NCBI RefSeq assembly: GCF_020509005.1 | Contig: NC_063016.1 | Coordinates: forward strand, 1,860,001 to 1,924,000 | Length of the DNA: 64,000 nucleotides | Direction of reading: 5' to 3' | From: Fulvia fulva | Lineage: Eukaryota > Ascomycota > Dothideomycetes > Mycosphaerellales > Mycosphaerellaceae | Shown here: positions 46,406 through 58,665 of the stretch, piece after piece | Numbering within the stretch: the first letter of the stretch is position 1 | Layout: every line of letters begins with the position of its first letter | The notes under the pieces: model-generated | Database searches by the model: none | Told to the model about the DNA's origin: nothing | The model's input: only the letters and a program-made list of their open reading frames with translations | Made by a program: the position numbers and the translations under genes

Positions 46406-48489
46406 AGATCGACGATCGTACGTCTAAAGTAGAAGATAGTATAATCTATATAAAGAACGCCTACGGAGGATATAGCTTGTTTGTCCTAGAAGTTACTAGT
46501 ATAGTAGAACTTCGTACTCTAATTACGAAACGTTTCTACGACATATCCGCGGCTAGGCATCCCGGCCGTAAAAAGACATTCGAGTTGATTAGTAGATACT
46601 ACCGCTAGCTACGTATAGTATAAACGATTAAGAGATTCGTCCGTAATTATGTTATATATAGAACAACGGTTCCGTTAAATCAGTAGTATTAGGGCCTCCT
46701 TATACTATTACCGGTACCCTTCGGAGTATAGGAGGATATCGCTATTAACTTCGTTATAGATTTGCCCGTAAGTAAGAGCTTAACTAATAGACAAACGTAT
46801 AAGAACGTCCTTATAGTTACGGATAGGCTTACTAAGGAGAGACACCTGATTCTAGTGCTATAGATAGACGCCCTATATATCGTATATATCTTTATTCGCT
46901 ATATCTTTGTACGTTATAGCATTCCTTAGAGCATCGTCTTAGATCGGGGCTCCTAGTAGACGTCTACGTTCTAGAGACGAGTTTACTCCCTACTCGGTAT
47001 TTAATAACGACTATCGACGGCCTTTTACCTAGAATCCGATAGATAGTCTAAAAATACGAATAAGGTTATAGAGCGTTACCTTAGGGCCTATATTAACTAC
47101 GCCCAAGATAATTAGGTTGATTAGTTACTACTTACCGAGTTTACTACTAATAATTATATATTAGCTACTACTAGAGTATTACCCTTCTACGCTAATACCG
47201 GTCGTAACCTAGAATTTACGGATACTAGTCTAACCACCCCTATAAAGCTTATGCCCTATAAGCAACGACTCGATATAGAATCTACGAATGCGTTTACTAA
47301 GCGTATAAACTAGATATACGTATATCTAAGGCAAGAAATTGTATTGGCCTAGGCGTTATAAGTAGATTTTATAAACGTATATTACTAGCTACCTCTAAAT
47401 TATAATATCGGCGACGAAGCTTAGGTTAATACTACTAACTAGTCAATAATACGCCCGTCTAAGAAGCTCGATATTACGAATATAGAGCCGTACGAGATTA
47501 CCGTAGTACTCCCGTATTAAAATACTTACCGCTATATAATACCCGATTAGTTAGGTAATCTCTATAATACTTTCTACGCCTCGCTCCTATAACTAGCTAC
47601 TAATAGCCCTAAACCTAGACAGATCCTAGTACCGCCGCCTCTAATCGAGATTACCCGCGACGACGACGGCGAAACATCCGAAGAGTACTTCGTAGAGGAC
47701 ATACTCGATAGGAAATATTTCAAGCTAAAGGGAAGACTACTAAAATACTTACTACCGAAGCAAGACGAGTATAAGTTTCTAGTAAAGTAGAAAGGATACC
47801 GCGAGCCGAGCTAGGAGCTACTAGAAGTATTAGTAGGAGTAGCCGCCTCTATTATAAACTTCTACTATAACTTTCCGACGAAGTCTATACCCGCCGACTT
47901 TAAGCCGCCGTACGACTAGGTACCTAATAAGGACCGAGTTACTAGTATACTACGATCTTATACTAAGTCTAGGTAGGTACCTACGGAGAACGCGAGTACG
48001 TCTATACCGGTAGTTATACCGTAAACTAATACGCCCGTAACGGCGTCTAAGCTATAAGTAAGGACGTTACGCCGCTCGATAAGACTTAATACGAGTACGA
48101 TAGAGTTTTATCCTATTGCCGCCGTCGATACGCCTATAGTTAACCTATAAAGCTCTATAGAAACGAACGCTATAGATATAGGCTCGGATACTTAATACGC
48201 TAGAGCTGCTATAGAACCGCGTATACCTACTTCTATAAGGATAATAACGGATAGAAGTCTCTATAATAAGCGTTAGAATAAGGATGTCGCTATATACCCT
48301 AAGCCTCTATATAGCCGTACTAGCTTAGCCGCCCGACGGATATAGTAATCGATAGTAAGGAGGATATTAAGGGTTTAGAGGATACTTAAGCTAAACAAGG
48401 TAGACTAGAGGATGATATAGTTTTCGTAGATATACTACTATAGAGATAGAGCCGTCTAAGAACGAATAGCGATCTAAAGGGGGGGGTCC
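46406..48489 (+). pseudogene. G2 chromovirus relic: integrase, chromodomain and polypurine tract
   Basis: Resumes the G2 pol after LINE C. The integrase finger segment (HPGRKKTFELISRYY) starts near 46555. The core reads INFVIDLPVS and VLIVTDRLTK, then SIVLDRGS. The C-terminal part reads IINYAQDN and FYANTGRNL. A degraded chromodomain near 47690-47860 reads VEDILDRK, then YKFLVK.KGYREPS.E (the gaps are TAG at Trp positions), followed by FKPPYD. After about 600 bp of low-information sequence the element ends in the polypurine run AAAGGGGGGGG at about 48476-48486. Confidence 0.83.
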
Positions 48490-48682
48490 TATTATAGTTC
48501 ACTACTACCGTAACGTCGCGCCGCGGCGCTTCCTCGCGGGGAACCCACATCCTCGTATACTAGCGCCTTAGCGCTTCCTTATATATCTCGCGCGCTTCGC
48601 GCTTCTCTTTCGTAGCCTTACCGAACAACGCTTATCTTACGGTAACCCTATACTATCGTCTTATAGATTACTACCCGTAATA
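48490..48682 (+). repeat. G2 3' LTR (193 bp, about 43 bp longer than its relatives)
   Basis: Starts TATTATAGTTCACTACTACC and ends CCCGTAATA after a polypurine run. Compared with the LTRs at 28195 and 63702 it has about 43 extra GC-rich bp after GTCGCGC. Otherwise it aligns throughout. Confidence 0.8.
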
Positions 48683-48796
48683 AGCGCCTATATATTAGGT
48701 AGTATCGTACGTATCTTACGACGTTACTTACTATACTAGGCTAGAAGAGGTTTTATCTCTATAGTAGATTAAAAGTCCCTACTATACCTTAGTAGC
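48683..48796 (-). repeat. 114-bp fragment of the G1-family integrase region
   Basis: AGCGCCTATATATTAGGTAG and the following sequence match G1 at about 12844-12960 in the same orientation, with a few transitions. The fragment is wedged between the G2 3' LTR and the start of G4. It is either the remaining target sequence of these two insertions or a rearrangement scar. Confidence 0.8.
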
Positions 48797-48981
48797 TATT
48801 ACCGTACCGGCGTATATTTACTTAAACCCGCGGGTACGTGCCTAGACCTCGCGCCCGCTAACTAACCCGACTAGCGGCTTAGCGCCCGTATATAACTCTC
48901 GCGCCCTCCGCGTCTCCCTTAGATAGAATATCTATTCGACTTATACCTTACCCGACTACGTACTTATACCTACTTATAACA
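48797..48981 (+). repeat. Candidate 5' LTR of G4 (185 bp)
   Basis: Starts TATTACCG, plausibly TGTTACCG before RIP, exactly where the G1 fragment ends. TATAACA at 48975-48981 would give the TGTTA...TAACA ends seen in the other LTRs here. No second LTR copy is in the window, so this is tentative. Confidence 0.4.
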
Positions 48982-51900
48982 CTTCGAATAGATTATTACT
49001 AACGTATAGAGAGATACGAGAAGCTATATTCGGGAGACTATAGAGAAACCGCGATAGTATACGAGGAAGTATAAAGATTAGGTATCGTACTCGCTAAGTC
49101 GTACCTTAAAGTAGATTATAGCTAATATAGTAATAATAGCGAGACAGACCGGTACCGGCGTACTAGGCGTAAGTGTAGAGAACACTACTAGACGCGTTTA
49201 TCGCGCGTCCCTTAATAGATTATCCTTCTTTACCCTACTACCCGATCTACCCGATAACGACAGCGCGAACCCGGCGATATAGACTTAAGGACGTGAAGAG
49301 GATATTATAAATAGGCTCCTCGACGAGAATAACTAGTACCGTAAGTAGTATAAGAAAGTGTTCGACTAACTTAAGGCGATTAAGGAAGAGGAGGTCAAGA
49401 TAGAGCTGAACTTAGCTAACCTATATAGGGCGGAGTTTATCGAGGATAAGACAGAAGATAAGGGTACTAAGGCACCGAGGAAGAGGAGGGTTACTATCGA
49501 TAACTTCTAGGAAGCCTTCGACTCGTTAAACGGGTTAGATATAGACAAGTTTAAGAAGACGGTCAATGACTATCCCTAGTAGATCTATAAGATCCTCTAT
49601 AACATCGAGTCCGATTACTAACGTACGTATAAACTTAATACTACGCTCGATATAGCTAACCGTATTAACCTCCGTAAGGCGTAAGATACTAAGGACTAGA
49701 TAGACCGACTTAAGGATATAATCGATACGGAATAGGCGACTAGACAGGCCCTAGAAGAGGAGGTCACGCGACTAAAGGAGGAGCTCGCTAAGCGCGATAA
49801 TACTATCGTTATCGACCTAGACGAGCTTACGAGGGCTAGAGATATAAAGAAGGTATATCGTACGTAGTATAAGGTAGCGGAGAGTAAGCTAGTAGAGACC
49901 GAGACTAAGCTCGTAGTAGCCAAGAAGCGTATTACTAAGCTTAAGAAGCAAGAGATAGACCGTAGCCGGTCTAAGGAAAAGCAAGACCTACTACCTTAGC
50001 GAACCGAGTCTAAAGAGTTACTAGAGCGTCGGCAAAATAGAGGCAAACCTAATAAGAAGAAGTCGGACCCGGATTTATCGGACTTATTAGACGACGAGGA
50101 CGACGGTAATAAGGGCCGTAAGAATAGCCGTAAGGACGGTAGTCGTAAGGGTAGGAAGAATCGCCCGAGTACCGACTTAGATAGCAACCCTATCTCCGTA
50201 TATACGACTTACGACGCCGATATAACTACTAGTATCGAGTCCTCTAACGAGCCAAAGGCCCCTACTAAGTTCGACCTAAAGAGCGACGATATTAAGTTCT
50301 AAGAGTAGTAGCGTACTACCGAAGCTAAGCTCTAAGCCTCGAAGTACCGTACTATAAAGGACTCCCTTTAGAACGTCTAGAGCTAGTTAAAGAACGGTAT
50401 ATAGACCTATATCGACTTAAAGATCCCTAGTCTTACTAAGTCTACGGAAGGCACGACTACTTAGTACGCTTCTATAGATAAGATAATAGAAGATCTAGCC
50501 CGGCGCTACGGTACCTATAATACCTATACTAATGCTATGACTAAGCTTAATAGTCTATAGTAGGGTGACAAGTAGAAGTTTAGTAACTTCTACCTATCCT
50601 TCCGTAAGAACGCCGATATCGTTAACCTTAATAACGGCGCGAAGGAAAAGAAACTCGAGAAGGACTTTCTACTCCGTAAGTTAAACTCGCGCTATAACAA
50701 CCGTATTATAAACGAGAATATAGTTAATATGACCCTTAAGCAAGTCGTATCTACGCTATATAACTACGAGGACAAGTTTAAGGCGTTCGACCTTAAGTAC
50801 GGTAAGACTAGTAATAGTAATAAGACCTAAGGTAATAAGAAGACTACTAGTAACAACGATAAGAAGAATACAGCTTCGAGTAGTAGCGGTAATAACACTA
50901 ACCCGAACGCTAAGACTAAGTAGGCTAATCGACCTTAGGCATTTTAGTATATCTAACCTTTAGATACTACTCGCGCCTAGGAATATATCGATTAGAATCG
51001 GTACTTAAAATGCGAATAAGAATGTTACCGCCGTGTCGATACTAATTAGTACCCCCTTCGAGATGTCGCCCGCCGCCTATTTACGCTAGGCTATAACCTA
51101 AGTAATAACCGCCGTAACGGTAGTAATAGTAGTAACGCTAATAATACCGGTAGCGCGGAAAACGCCTAGTCCACTCCGTAAGCGTAATACGTAGTAGACC
51201 GTACGAGTTAGAGTTACGAGAAAACGAGAAAAAGTATAAACATAAACATAGGCCTCCTAAGGGAGGCAAGGTTTTAAGTATATCGGTATACTCCCTACTA
51301 GCTATAAACTACTCTATAGATAAACACAATCCGGTAATAGCTTCTTATCTAGTTATACTATCTATAGTGAATAGAAAGATCCCTACTTAAACTATTTATA
51401 TCAATAGTACTAACTCTACGTACTTTAATATCGGCTTTACGTATAAGAACAACCTTGATATAATATAGCTACCTAATCCGTTAGGGCTAATATTAGTAGA
51501 TAGCCGACCTACTAGTGACCTTATTACTTATAGAACAACGGTATAGATTTAGATTAGTAACTACGTAGAGACTAGGTCTAGCTACTACGTATTACTAGAA
51601 TACGATATAGTCCTCGGCCGTCCCTAGTATAACGAGTATTAACCTACGTTCTACTATACGTTAGGAACTCTAACTCTATTCTTACTATATTGTCGACAGA
51701 ACTATATACTCGGAACTAAACTAGTATACGTATAGTCTATTAACGATAAGGGTATTGTACTAAGAGACGTTCTTTAGACCGAGATACTAGTACTAGAGAG
51801 TTCGCGACCTCAAGCTCTATCTAATTACGCTAAACCCTACGTAGAGGATAAAGACGAACCTATAGTAGTATAGGAGACGTATACGACGAAGGTAGTAATA

Positions 51901-53660
51901 CGACATGCCGTCGACACCTACGATAAACCGGAACCGTCTTACTATATCCGCTAGCTACTACCCGCCGATAGGGTTGAAACACTTAAGTACCTAGCGCGTC
52001 GAACGAAGAAAGAACTAAAGGTCGAGACTAAGCCGGAGATCGACATCAAGCCTATTAATATAGAAGCACTTCGGCGTATAAGCCGGAGGAAGGGCTATAA
52101 AGTATATATAATATAGATATTTAACCCGAAAGAAAATCCTAATAAGTAAGGCGCGCGAGACCCGCTATCCGCGTATATACTAAAGGCTTTCGGTATAAGA
52201 GCGAACCTAGTACTAGGAGGTAGCGCGGCGATATTAGTAGATACTAATACTTAAGAAAACATAGACAGATAGGAGGAGCCCCGGGGTAACTATACCTAGC
52301 GGCAACTTAACGCCTCTACTATATTAGCTAACGACTATTAACGTTTTATAAACGGTAAGGACAAAGACTAGGATCCTATCCCTTTGTTACTAGTAGAGTT
52401 TAGGGAAATGGCTAGGCTGTTCAGCCGTAAGGAAGTAGATAAGGTCCTACCGCGACGGCCTAGCGTAGCCTATAAGATCAAGCTAAAGAATAGTTAGACA
52501 CCGCTATTTCGAAGACTATACTCCTTCTCTATACGAGAGAACGAGGTGATCAAGAAGTAGATCGACGATCAACTTGAGAAAGGTTTTATTTAGAGAAGCG
52601 TATTACTAGTAGTAGTACCTATTCTAATAGTCAAAAAGCCGGGTAGAGGGCTACGAGTATACGTAGACTATAGAGCTCTAAACGCGCTTACGACGAAGAG
52701 TCGCTACCTAATTCCACTATTTTAAGAGACCTTAGATCGTATTGCTAGCGCGCAATAGTTCACTAAACTAGATGTTATCGCTACGTTTAATTGCATCCGT
52801 ATTATAGTAGGAGACGAGTAGAAAACGGCCTTTACTACTAGATATAGGCAGTTTGAGTACGTAGTTATGCCTTTTAGACTATACAATATACTAGGAACGT
52901 TTTAGTCATTTATAAACGACATACTAAGGGAGTTTCTAGATAACTTCGTGTTATATTACCTTAAGAACGTACTTGTCTTTAGTAAGTCAAGAGAAGAGTA
53001 TATCTAATATGTCCTAAAGGTTCTACTAAAGCTAGATACCGCCGGGCTCTAGTTAGATATTGATACATACGAGTTCTTTAGACACGAGACTACTTATCTA
53101 GGTGTCATTATCATAAATAAGGGCATTAAGATAGACCTATCTAAGATTAAATACGTTAAGAATTGACCTATACCCGCGAATGTCACCGATATCTTGTCGT
53201 TTATAGGGTTTACTAACTTCTACCGTAGGTTTATTAAGGATTTTAGTAAGATCTACTTGCCTATAACGAAGCTTACGAGGAAGAATGTCCTATAGGACTA
53301 GTCTCTAGTATATTAATAGGCGTTTGAGGCATTAAAGTAAGTACTTATCGATACGCCTACCTTAAAACACTTCTACCTAGGGCGAGAGACTATTCTAGAA
53401 ATAGATGCCTTAGATTACGTAATAGTAGTAGTACTCTTATAACGTGACGAGCGAGGAGTATTACATCCTATCGCTTATATATCTAAGAAGATAGATCCCT
53501 AGTAATATAACTACGACATCTACGATAAGGAGCTCCTAGCTATTATATAAGCTTTCGAGGAATAGCGACCGGAGCTAACTATTAACGAATACGGCACCGA
53601 CGATTATAAGAATCTACTAGACCCGGAATCTAAGGACAAGCCGACGCTTATATACTCCGA
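48982..53660 (+). pseudogene. G4: plus-strand gypsy relic (gag to RNase H), cut by LINE D
   Basis: Related to but distinct from G2. The leader occupies about 48982-49260 with no readable domain. Gag (about 49270-51240) has a long coiled-coil stretch, an acidic/basic segment near 50030-50170 and a degraded knuckle near 51000-51070, followed by PLRDVARRLFTLGYNL. Pol: [15 protein letters not shown] (near 52640), KLDVIATFN, EYVVMPF and YLKNVLVF, a decayed active-site box. The Trp of EWKTAF is TAG at 52819-52821. RNase H reads YNYDIYDKELLAI and then LIYSD, where similarity stops at about 53660. Integrase and 3' LTR are missing. Minus-strand open stretches at 49696-49923 and 49996-50187 are shadows of gag. 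Confidence 0.8.
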
Positions 53661-56600
53661 TTTACTATCTACTTCCCTAGGCTACGAGTATATATTAACT
53701 ACGATCGACGAGGACTATTTATTCGACAGCCCTTATTAAGACGAGTAATCTACTTAAGTAGTAGCGACCCGCCTACGCTAGCGGCGGCGCAATCGTAGTA
53801 CAAAGAACCCTAAAACTAAGGTTCCGTTCCCCTAAAGGTAGACTCTAGAGTTACGGAGTTACGGAGGACAACTACCTAATTAGGAAGCGCGACCCCGAAT
53901 AGTAGCGAAGGATAGTAACTAACGAGAGCTATAGCCTTATAAACATTCTATACTAAGAGTCAAACCGGGGAACAAACTAAGAAAAAACCTAGGACATAAG
54001 CCAAGGCCTACTATATAGAAAGTAGAGGCTAACGACAAACAATATAGCGTAGACGACCCTATATACGGAGGCGGAAAACTTACTAGAGGATAACGAACAC
54101 CTAGCCCGGATATATAAGAACACTATAGTATAGGTACTAGGAGGGCTAAAAGCGCTATTATACCAAATCCCGAAGACAATCTAAGAAGTAATACAGAAGG
54201 TAGCCTAGAGACTAACTATATAGGTAATAGTAGTAGTAGGTGAGAATTAACCCCCTCTAAAGGTAAGTAAGGCGGTACGCCTATATATTACTAATCCGGC
54301 GGAGAAACAAGAAATCGTAGCCCTAATAAGCAAGGAGATTGTCGATAGAATCGGCCAAAAGGAGGTAGTTAGAGCGAGGGTAGAGGCAATAGGCGTAGTG
54401 AGACTCTTTACCGTATAAGAGTCTAATAGACAAAAGCTAGAGACCTATAAGGAGTGGACTACTAAAGTCGCGAAGTCGGTACGAGTCTCCTACTAATAGT
54501 ATACCGTCATCGCCTACGGGTCCCTAGGACATTTAAGGTCGAAGACCTTCCCTACCTCTAAGTATAGAACTAGAACACCTCCCTAGGAGTACGACTAACG
54601 AAGGCGGTATAGCTATATAAGATAGTAGACCGAGAAAAGACGTATTTATCGCTAATTATCTAGGTAGAGACAGCGGAACAAGCTAACTAGATACTAGATA
54701 ATAGGCTATTCTAGAACTATAAGAGAATAGACACGAAGATCTATTAGAGTAGCTATAGGGTACTATAATGCTTCTAATACTAACAGTACGGTCATATAGC
54801 CCTAAAATACGGGGAGAAGACCCTAAGGTATCCTTACTACGTAGGCCTATACTAGGGAAGGGAATGCCTAAAAAAGGAGAGTAGGTATATATACTACGGT
54901 AGAAGGTATCTAGCGTATTCAAGCTAATACCTAGCTAGAATAGTAGTATAAGAACGAGCGAGACAAGCAAGGATCTCTATACTAGCTAGGTACCCCTAAC
55001 GATAGTAGGAGGGACCTACCGTATATAAGGACTTCGAGCCGAGTAAAAGGAAGAGGGTAGAAGAGACGAATAAGGGAACCTAACCGTAAACGTATCTACC
55101 TCCCGGTAGGCCTCGACACCTTAACCGGGCCGCTAACGAACTAGGCTAAATGCGACTCTTTAGGGCGCCCTAGCGGCCCTAGGGCTAGCTGGACAGCGAG
55201 ATATAGGCTTAGGAGATATAGTAGGTTAGTACGGAAATAGACCCTACGGATAACGAATAATACTATACGACGATATTACTATCGTATAGTATAACGTAAA
55301 CAAAAGTAGGGACAAGGTCTAGCGCTACTTTCTATAAGAGCTAGACCCGCTACGGTACTACGTTATTACGGTATAGGAACTATAGATCAACCTCTACGTA
55401 GGACTCCTAGCTACTTATAATGACCGGAGATACTATACCGTAATCGCGGACTAACGAGGCGTTATCCCGAGGATATATATATATACGTAAGTAAGACTAT
55501 AGACCTTAAGTTATAGAAGGTTATACTACCGTAGTAGGGCAACCTAGGAGACATAACATTAATCTAGATCGACACGACATAAGGCTCTATCTAGATCTAT
55601 AACGTTTATAACCCGCTACCGCGGGGTCGGACGAGTAGGGAACTAGGAACCCTCGCCTACCTAGAGCGGACCCTAAGCTAAGATATAAAGTAAGTACTCC
55701 TCGGCGACTTTAACCTCTACTACCTATAGTAGGGACTCGAATTCACTCGCCCGTACGCGTTTCTAGGGGGAAAGCTACTAGACATAACCGCACGCTACGG
55801 AATGGCCTTAGTAATACTAAAGGGAATAGAGACGTAGAAGGCCCGTATAAGTATAAGTACGATTAACCTATACTTTCTATTACGAGAACTTAAAGAGAGA
55901 CTAGTCTAATACCGACTAAACTACGCGCTAGAAGCCTCCTTAGACTATATCCCTATCTAAACGACGCTAGGGGTGAAGGCGATAGAGGAGCTAGTAAGCG
56001 AATTACGCCGTAACTAGAAGAAGGTACGCTAGGACGATATAAGAGGCTTCCTAATAGCGAACCTACTATAGTATAGAGAACTCGAGACGATAGCTTAGCT
56101 AGATCAAGTAGCGGAACAGATTATCTTGGTTATATAGTAAGTAGCGGAATAATATACGCCGTTACTCCGGCCCTTAACGTAGTAGAAGGCCTTCTAGACC
56201 CCTAAATGCTCTACGAAGGTAAGGGAGGCTAGAAGGGCAAGACGACAGTAGACAAAGGAGCATACCTAAGAGACGTAGGAGTAATACTATCGCGCGACAT
56301 AAGAGAAGAAGGCACAGATAAGACGCGATAAGCTATAGGACTAGAGAGCGACGATCGGGCTCGTTATAGAAAACCCGGAATAGATATAGAGACTTACTAA
56401 ATAGGCACGACTACCTAAAGAGTAACAAACCCCTCACTTCCCCCTAATCGTAGACCGTAAAGGGATTACCTAGACTATATCCCGGGGTAAGGTAAAAGTA
56501 TTAGCCGACTATTTCTTTTCGACGTAAGTAGGGGTAGACCTTACGGACATCGACCCGAGTATATACCCGGAACCCCTAGACATAGATTAGGCAGTTAGCT

Positions 56601-57245
56601 CTAATATAGTAACAGGAGTTATAAGTAAGCTAGAAGGACGAAAAGCCCTAGGCCTAGACAGGATAGTAAATATACTACTAAAAGAGTATAGAGAAGAGAT
56701 CGCGCCGAGCCTTATAAACCTATTTACCGCGTACCTACTGCTAGGGTATCATCTAAAGCCGTATAGAGAGTCTATAATAGTAGTACTACGTAAGCTATAG
56801 AAGGAGGACTATACTTAGCTCAAATCGTATAGACTAATCGCACTTCTAAACACGATAGGGAAGGTCCTAGAGAAGATAGTAGCCTAGAGACTTACGTAGC
56901 TAGCCGAGGATAACTACGTACTCCTAGTAATATAGATAGGGAGAAGAAGCTAGCGATCGATACTAATAGTAAGAGAGCTAATTACGGAGCAAATTTAGAC
57001 CCTCTAGTACTACGGTAGGAACCGAGCGGCGTCCTTACTATCCCTCGATATCGTAGGAGCCTTCGATAACGTCTTATACTAAAGGCTAATATATATCCTA
57101 TAATAGAAAGGCATCCCCCGGTAGGTAACGAAGTTCGTCTACTCCTTTCTTAGGAACGGACGACATACCTAGTCCTAGGGAGATATACGTCCGACCCGGT
57201 AAAGGTAGAGGCTAGAATACCTTAGGGATCTACTCTCTCTATTAC
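53661..57245 (+). mobile_element. LINE D: RIP-degenerated Tad1-like LINE, 3' truncated
   Basis: A plus-strand LINE different from LINEs A-C and closer in ORF1 layout to LINE2. ORF1 contains VRLYITNPAEKQEIVALISK then KLETYKEWTTKVAKSVRVSY (about 54260-54500), aligning with LINE2 ORF1, and a degraded knuckle near 54770. The endonuclease starts near 55285 (YNVNKSRDKV). RT motifs: YRLIALLNTIGKVLEKIVA, LSLDIVGAFDNV, then an IP.GSTLS motif near 57210. Similarity stops near 57245, so the FVDD box, C-terminal finger and tail are missing. The left edge is approximate. The minus-strand 79-codon frame at 54683-54922 is a shadow. Confidence 0.78.
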
Positions 57246-57647
57246 GAATATAGGTCAGTAGGTATGTCGTACGGTACTAAGACTAACTTAGTATATACTA
57301 AGTTAGTCGAGATAATAGTACGGCAATACTACCGAGATACCGTACGAAGAGTAGGAGCAACTTAGAGGGCCTAAAGTCGCTTAGCTAGTTAGTACGAGAC
57401 TATCGGAGGAATAGCCGTCGTAGGATAAGACATAGGTAAAACCGATAAGGCGTAGTGAAATAGAACTAGGACTAGAGCAATATCCCTCTATATAGGTATA
57501 AGAGACGTAGTCTCTATACCGATAGTAGAGACACCTTTAGTACTAAATACTATTCTACTATATACCTTCGTATACTATATTAGTCCTTCCTCCTTCCCTA
57601 TTACGTGTCCTGACTTCCGTATATATATATACTATACCTATTTAATA
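57246..57647 (+). other. Probable C2 copia LTR zone with a 28-bp palindrome
   Basis: No coding signal. The right edge (TTTAATA at 57641-57647) abuts a copia-type primer-binding site and so should be an LTR end. The left edge is not resolved. It contains a perfect 28-bp palindrome (57281-57308) flanked by 10-bp inverted arms (57267-57276 and 57338-57347). Confidence 0.5.
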
Positions 57648-57659
57648 GGTTATAAGCCC
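57648..57659 (+). other. C2 primer-binding site, initiator tRNA-Met half-site type, RIP-altered
   Basis: GGTTATAAGCCC differs by one TG-to-TA change from GGTTATGAGCCC, the complement of the anticodon stem-loop of eukaryotic initiator tRNA-Met. Ty1/copia elements of the copia type use that internal tRNA region as primer. Confidence 0.7.
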
Positions 57660-58418
57660 GAGTTTGCTTAATAGGACATCGATATACTAAGGAAGTACGA
57701 CGTAGGGTACTATACCCTATACCTAGAATCCGTATATTAACGTACTAATAGACTCGGGGAGTCTACTATACGGAACGCTACTAATAGACTCGGGGAGTCT
57801 AAGCTTATTTTAACTACCGTAGTCAAGTAGAGCTTGCTATATATCTAAGGCTACCTTTGCTATAGAAGACTTAACGAGTTACGAGGGCCCCCGGAAGGTC
57901 GGTCCTACCCTTACTCGTAAGAACTAGAAGCGCTAGTTCGTTATACTACGAGACTATCTCGAAAGCCGGGAGGTATTCTAGGTTATTAACGACTCGTCGA
58001 CTAATCTCCTAGAATCCGTTACGCCTAAGATTACTTTAAAGGCGAACGGTATAGCGAGATATACTATCTTAGTATATTTATCCGAGGAGGATAACTAAGA
58101 AATCTTAGATATACGAGATACGAAAGAGATCTAGAAACTTCTATAGAAGAAGTATAGTAAGGTCTATAAGGTATACGTAGTAGCGCTTATATAATAGCTA
58201 GTGTCGTTTAAGCTACCGGACGATTAGACAATTAGACAAGGGTAGACATATCTAGGTAACCTATCTATATAGATTACCGATATAGATAGTAAAGAGACCT
58301 ACTATAAGGACCCTATCCGGAGGTTCAAGCACCTACTAAGTAGCCTCCCGGGCGTCTACGCTAGTACTAGGGACACTTTCCTAGCCTAGCTAAACCTAGG
58401 CTAGGAATCCGCTATAAT
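57660..58418 (+). pseudogene. C2 copia relic: leader and gag start
   Basis: Leader with two copies of a 17-bp hairpin TAGACTCGGGGAGTCTA (57749-57765 and 57785-57801). A degraded copia Gag (UBN2-like) frame follows around 58090-58400: KEI.KLL..KYSKVYKVYVVAL, then FKLPDD, ITDIDSKETYYKDPIRRF and HLLSSLPGVYASTRDTF. It ends where the C1 LTR begins, so C1 inserted into C2 gag. The rest of C2 should lie beyond the right end of C1 but is not visible. Confidence 0.68.
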
Positions 58419-58653
58419 TGTTAAGATGTAGTATCTTAAAGGGAGTCAATAATCAGGAAGTGATCTAGTAGCCTAAGGCATCTACGATGACTTAGCTTAT
58501 AGGGAGATACCTTCTCTCCCCTTTAGCTTAGATAGACATCTAATACAATCAATATATTAGTTCCTAATATATTGCTATATACTCGTACTATTAGTCAGTT
58601 AAAGTTTAATCTCTTACTCCACTCCGCTACTATCTACCCGTACCTATATAACA
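58419..58653 (+). repeat. C1 copia 5' LTR (235 bp)
   Basis: Starts TGTTAAGATG and ends TATAACA, with the TGTTA...TAACA terminal repeat, directly followed by a copia-type primer-binding site. The partner LTR is lost to the G5 insertion or lies outside the window. Confidence 0.65.
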
Positions 58654-58665
58654 GGTTATAAGCCC
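58654..58665 (+). other. C1 primer-binding site, initiator tRNA-Met half-site type, RIP-altered
   Basis: GGTTATAAGCCC directly follows the LTR end TAACA and carries the same TG-to-TA change as the C2 site relative to the expected GGTTATGAGCCC. Confidence 0.72.

Noticed and set aside
57749..57801. Two spaced identical palindromic repeats considered as a CRISPR-like array
   Set aside because: Only two units in a eukaryotic copia leader, with no array and no cas genes. A simple repeated hairpin explains them.
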